Below, one piece after another: positions 62,239-64,000 of a stretch of DNA of 64,000 nt. The notes below the pieces were generated by a model. That model saw nothing but the letters and a program-made list of their open reading frames with translations, was not told the DNA's origin and made no database searches. Position 1 is the first letter of the stretch, and every line of letters starts with the position of its first letter. The translations under genes were made by a program, and so were the position numbers. Source of the stretch: Chloroflexi bacterium UBA5189 (GTDB lineage: Bacteria > Chloroflexota > Limnocylindria > Limnocylindrales > CSP1-4); the NCBI GenBank assembly GCA_002413045.1, contig DHWF01000028.1:1-64000 (forward strand), given 5' to 3'.

Positions 62239-62244
62239 TATGAT
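62239..62244 (+). promoter_or_regulatory. Candidate -10 box (TATGAT)
   Basis: TATGAT ends nine bases before the ATG at 62254. No good -35 is visible. It would give a message with a leader of only a few bases. Confidence 0.3.
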
Positions 62245-62253
62245 GCCGAGGTC

Positions 62254-62484
62254 ATGACCCAGCTTCGTGCACGCGCGTTGCGGATCCCGGCCATCGGCGG
62301 CCTCCTTGTCTTGACGAGCATCCTCGGCCTTCGGCGCTTGACGAGACGCGGCCGGCGCGAGCGCCCGACTGGCGCAGAGCTCATGCGCATGAGCGAGGCC
62401 GACTTCGAGGCGTTCGTCAGTGCATCTGGAATTGGGACCGTGACATCGGCAGGGCTCTCGCCTGTGGATGGCTCAACTCATTGA
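62254..62484 (+). CDS. Small hypothetical membrane protein
   Basis: A 76-residue protein with one N-terminal hydrophobic helix (IPAIGGLLVLTSILGLR) followed by a basic stretch RRLTRRGRRERP and a short acidic tail. No family recognised. It may be an anchored small protein of the operon; its end overlaps the next ORF by 17 bases. Confidence 0.5.
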   Translation: MTQLRARALRIPAIGGLLVLTSILGLRRLTRRGRRERPTGAELMRMSEADFEAFVSASGIGTVTSAGLSPVDGSTH

Positions 62485-62743
62485 CCGAATACCGCGCGGA
62501 ACCCCTGATTACGAGGCCAAAATAGCTGCCCTCCGGGAGGAGCAGCGAGCGACCCTCGAGCTTGTCGAGGAGTCGGTCCTCGCAGACCGTGGGCGCACGC
62601 ATGCTCGTCGGACGAGGCTCGACGGCACAACACTCGATATGACCGCCTACGACGAATTCGATGTGCTCGTCACGTTTCGAGTCGAGCCCGGCCGGGGACT
62701 CCTGTCCATCGACTTCATGTTCTACGACTCGCTCTCCTCATGA
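62468..62743 (+). CDS. Hypothetical protein
   Basis: A 91-residue soluble protein. Residues 10-45 are charged helix (YEAKIAALREEQRATLELVE), residues 60-88 look beta-rich (FDVLVTFRVEPGRGLLSIDF). The stop overlaps the next start as ATGA, which supports real coding. Base composition is lower than in its neighbours. No function can be named. Confidence 0.55.
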   Translation: MAQLIDRIPRGTPDYEAKIAALREEQRATLELVEESVLADRGRTHARRTRLDGTTLDMTAYDEFDVLVTFRVEPGRGLLSIDFMFYDSLSS

Positions 62744-64000
62744 GGATGCAACGCCCCGGCCCTTGGCTAGGCCTTGCGATCGTCGTTGGCGTCGCGATTC
62801 GAGTGGCGCTGCTGCCGACGACCGGGTATGCCGACGACCTGACCCAGTTCGTCGAGTGGGTGCGCCACATCGCGAACAGCGGGCTGCCGAACGCGTACGA
62901 CGCCCCGCTCTCGTTCGGGCCGGTGATGGCGTTCGTGTGGGGAATCCTCGCGGCGATCGATCCGGCCTTCCGGACCGCGCTCGACGCGTCCGATCTCGGC
63001 GTTCGAATCCTCCTGAAGCTGCCCGGAACGCTCGCGGACTTCGGGCTGGCGGCGGGCGTCTGGTACGCGCTCCGCGCGCGGCCTGGCTGGGCGGCCGCGG
63101 GTGCGGCCGTGATCCTGCTCCATCCCGCGATCTGGTTCGTGAGCGCCTGGTGGGGCCAGTACGAGTCGATCTTCGCGCTGCTCGTGCTGGTCGCGTACCT
63201 GTTCGCGATCGCGGGGCGCGACGCGCTGGCGGTCGTCGCGCTCACCGCGGCGCTGCTGACGAAGCCCCAGGTGGCCCCGCTGGTGGTGCCGTTCGCGGCC
63301 TGGTTCCTGGCGCGGATCGGCTGGCGCAGCCCCGCGAGCCTTGGCAGGCTTGCAGTCCTCGCGGTCGTGGCGCTCGTGACGACCGCGGTCCTGTGGCTCC
63401 CGTTCGTCGCCGCCGGGGGCCCGGCGAAGTACCTCGCGAATCTCGCCACCTACCAGAACGACACCTATTCGGTTCTCTCGCTGAACGCGTGGAACCTGTG
63501 GTGGCTCGTCCAGGAGCTCTTCGCCGGCGGGTCGCTGGTCGGCGACAACCAGCCGTTCATCGGCCCGCTGACGTTCCGGGTCGTTGGCTTCCTGCTGACC
63601 GGGCTGCTGCTTCTCGCCGTCGGCTACGGCGTCTACCGGCGCCCGACGGCGCGGACCCTCGCGCTGGCCCTCGGCGCGGCGGCCCTCGTCGCCTTCGCGT
63701 TCCTCACGACGATGCACGAGCGCTACGCGTACGCGGCCGTCGTCTTCCTGGCGCTCCTGGTCGACGATCGGCGAGCGCGCTGGATCGCGCTCGCGCTGGG
63801 CGTCGTGTTCAGCCTGAACCTCGTCGGCGCGGCGTCGAAGCTGTACCTCGGCGGGATCCTCGACGTGACCGGGCCCGTCGGCATCGCCGGCGCGATCGCG
63901 ATGGTCGCGCTCACGCTGGTGCTGGTGTTCGAGGTGCTGCGTACCTCGGGAGCGGGCGCCGCCACTACCGGCGGAGGAACGCCACTCGATACCAGTGCAG
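62740..64000 (+). CDS. GT-C membrane glycosyltransferase, cut by the window end
   Basis: The frame starts at ATG 62740 (ATGA overlap) and stays open to base 64000, giving 420 residues without a stop. Helix 1 (LGLAIVVGVAIRVALLP) is followed by TTGYADDLTQFVEWVRHIAN, an acidic loop, then KLPGTLADFGLAAGVWYALR, SAWWGQYESIFALLVLVAYL and LLTKPQVAPLVVPFAAWFLA, a pattern of bacterial mannosyltransferase-like GT-C proteins related to Alg6/GT39/GT87 layouts. HERYAYAAVVFLALL stands near residue 330. Donor and acceptor unknown; it may finish shortly beyond the window. Confidence 0.85.
   Translation, partial: MRMQRPGPWLGLAIVVGVAIRVALLPTTGYADDLTQFVEWVRHIANSGLPNAYDAPLSFGPVMAFVWGILAAIDPAFRTALDASDLGVRILLKLPGTLADFGLAAGVWYALRARPGWAAAGAAVILLHPAIWFVSAWWGQYESIFALLVLVAYLFAIAGRDALAVVALTAALLTKPQVAPLVVPFAAWFLARIGWRSPASLGRLAVLAVVALVTTAVLWLPFVAAGGPAKYLANLATYQNDTYSVLSLNAWNLWWLVQELFAGGSLVGDNQPFIGPLTFRVVGFLLTGLLLLAVGYGVYRRPTARTLALALGAAALVAFAFLTTMHERYAYAAVVFLALLVDDRRARWIALALGVVFSLNLVGAASKLYLGGILDVTGPVGIAGAIAMVALTLVLVFEVLRTSGAGAATTGGGTPLDTSA

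Overview
The window is high-GC bacterial DNA, estimated by eye at about 65-70% G+C, falling visibly between about 35 and 53 kb. It is dense with co-directional genes joined by 4-bp stop/start overlaps. The gene content suggests a monoderm, probably a Chloroflexota relative of uncultured soil or freshwater lineages: a Tad/Flp pilus locus with no outer-membrane secretin nearby, an atp-murA-mreB order shared with Gram-positives, many GT-C family membrane glycosyltransferases, and a DegS/DegU-type regulatory trio. That placement is inference; no rRNA or other marker gene is present.

Layout. 1-5.0 kb (+): end of the ATP synthase operon (atpD, atpC), then murA, an mreB/mbl homologue, a PHP-domain phosphoesterase and a flippase-like integral membrane protein. 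5.0-6.4 kb: a secreted alanine-rich protein and a small XRE regulator. 6.5-12.6 kb (-): GT-C membrane glycosyltransferases mixed with hpf (ribosome hibernation), comF and a DUF192 gene. 12.7-19.2 kb (-): a Tad pilus operon, read from three Flp pilin genes to cpaB, tadZ, tadA, tadB and tadC. 19.3-22.6 kb (-): sensor kinase, response regulator and a second, degenerate kinase. 22.6-23.8 kb: a repeat element and an XRE-plus-nuclease-like protein. 23.8-27.4 kb (-): two large GT-C proteins. 27.5-32.2 kb (+): a tandem array of five GT87/DUF2029 genes. 32.2-56.1 kb: a surface polysaccharide locus with a ligase/polymerase, GDP-fucose genes (gmd, fcl), an ABC exporter (wzm, wzt), a sugar methyltransferase, an epimerase, eight glycosyltransferases, dTDP-rhamnose genes (rmlA, B, D, C) and a WbaP-type initiating transferase. 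56.2-64 kb (+): more GT87 genes around a polyprenyl-phosphate sugar synthase, a second copy of the repeat, a CelD-like acyltransferase, a GT4 enzyme, two small unknown proteins and a GT-C gene cut by the window end.

How the parts fit. Much of the window concerns the cell surface: wall precursor synthesis and cell shape, a lipid-linked polysaccharide containing fucose and rhamnose exported by an ABC transporter, polyprenol-dependent GT-C enzymes with their likely donor synthase, and an adhesive pilus whose operon lies beside a possible two-component control system. The most notable observations are the unexplained two-copy inverted-repeat element, the pilin triplet with a hairpin after each gene, the likely kinase-dead sensor paralogue, the Cys-to-Asp MurA, two probable CTG start codons, and a GT87 array in which a family motif decays from copy to copy.
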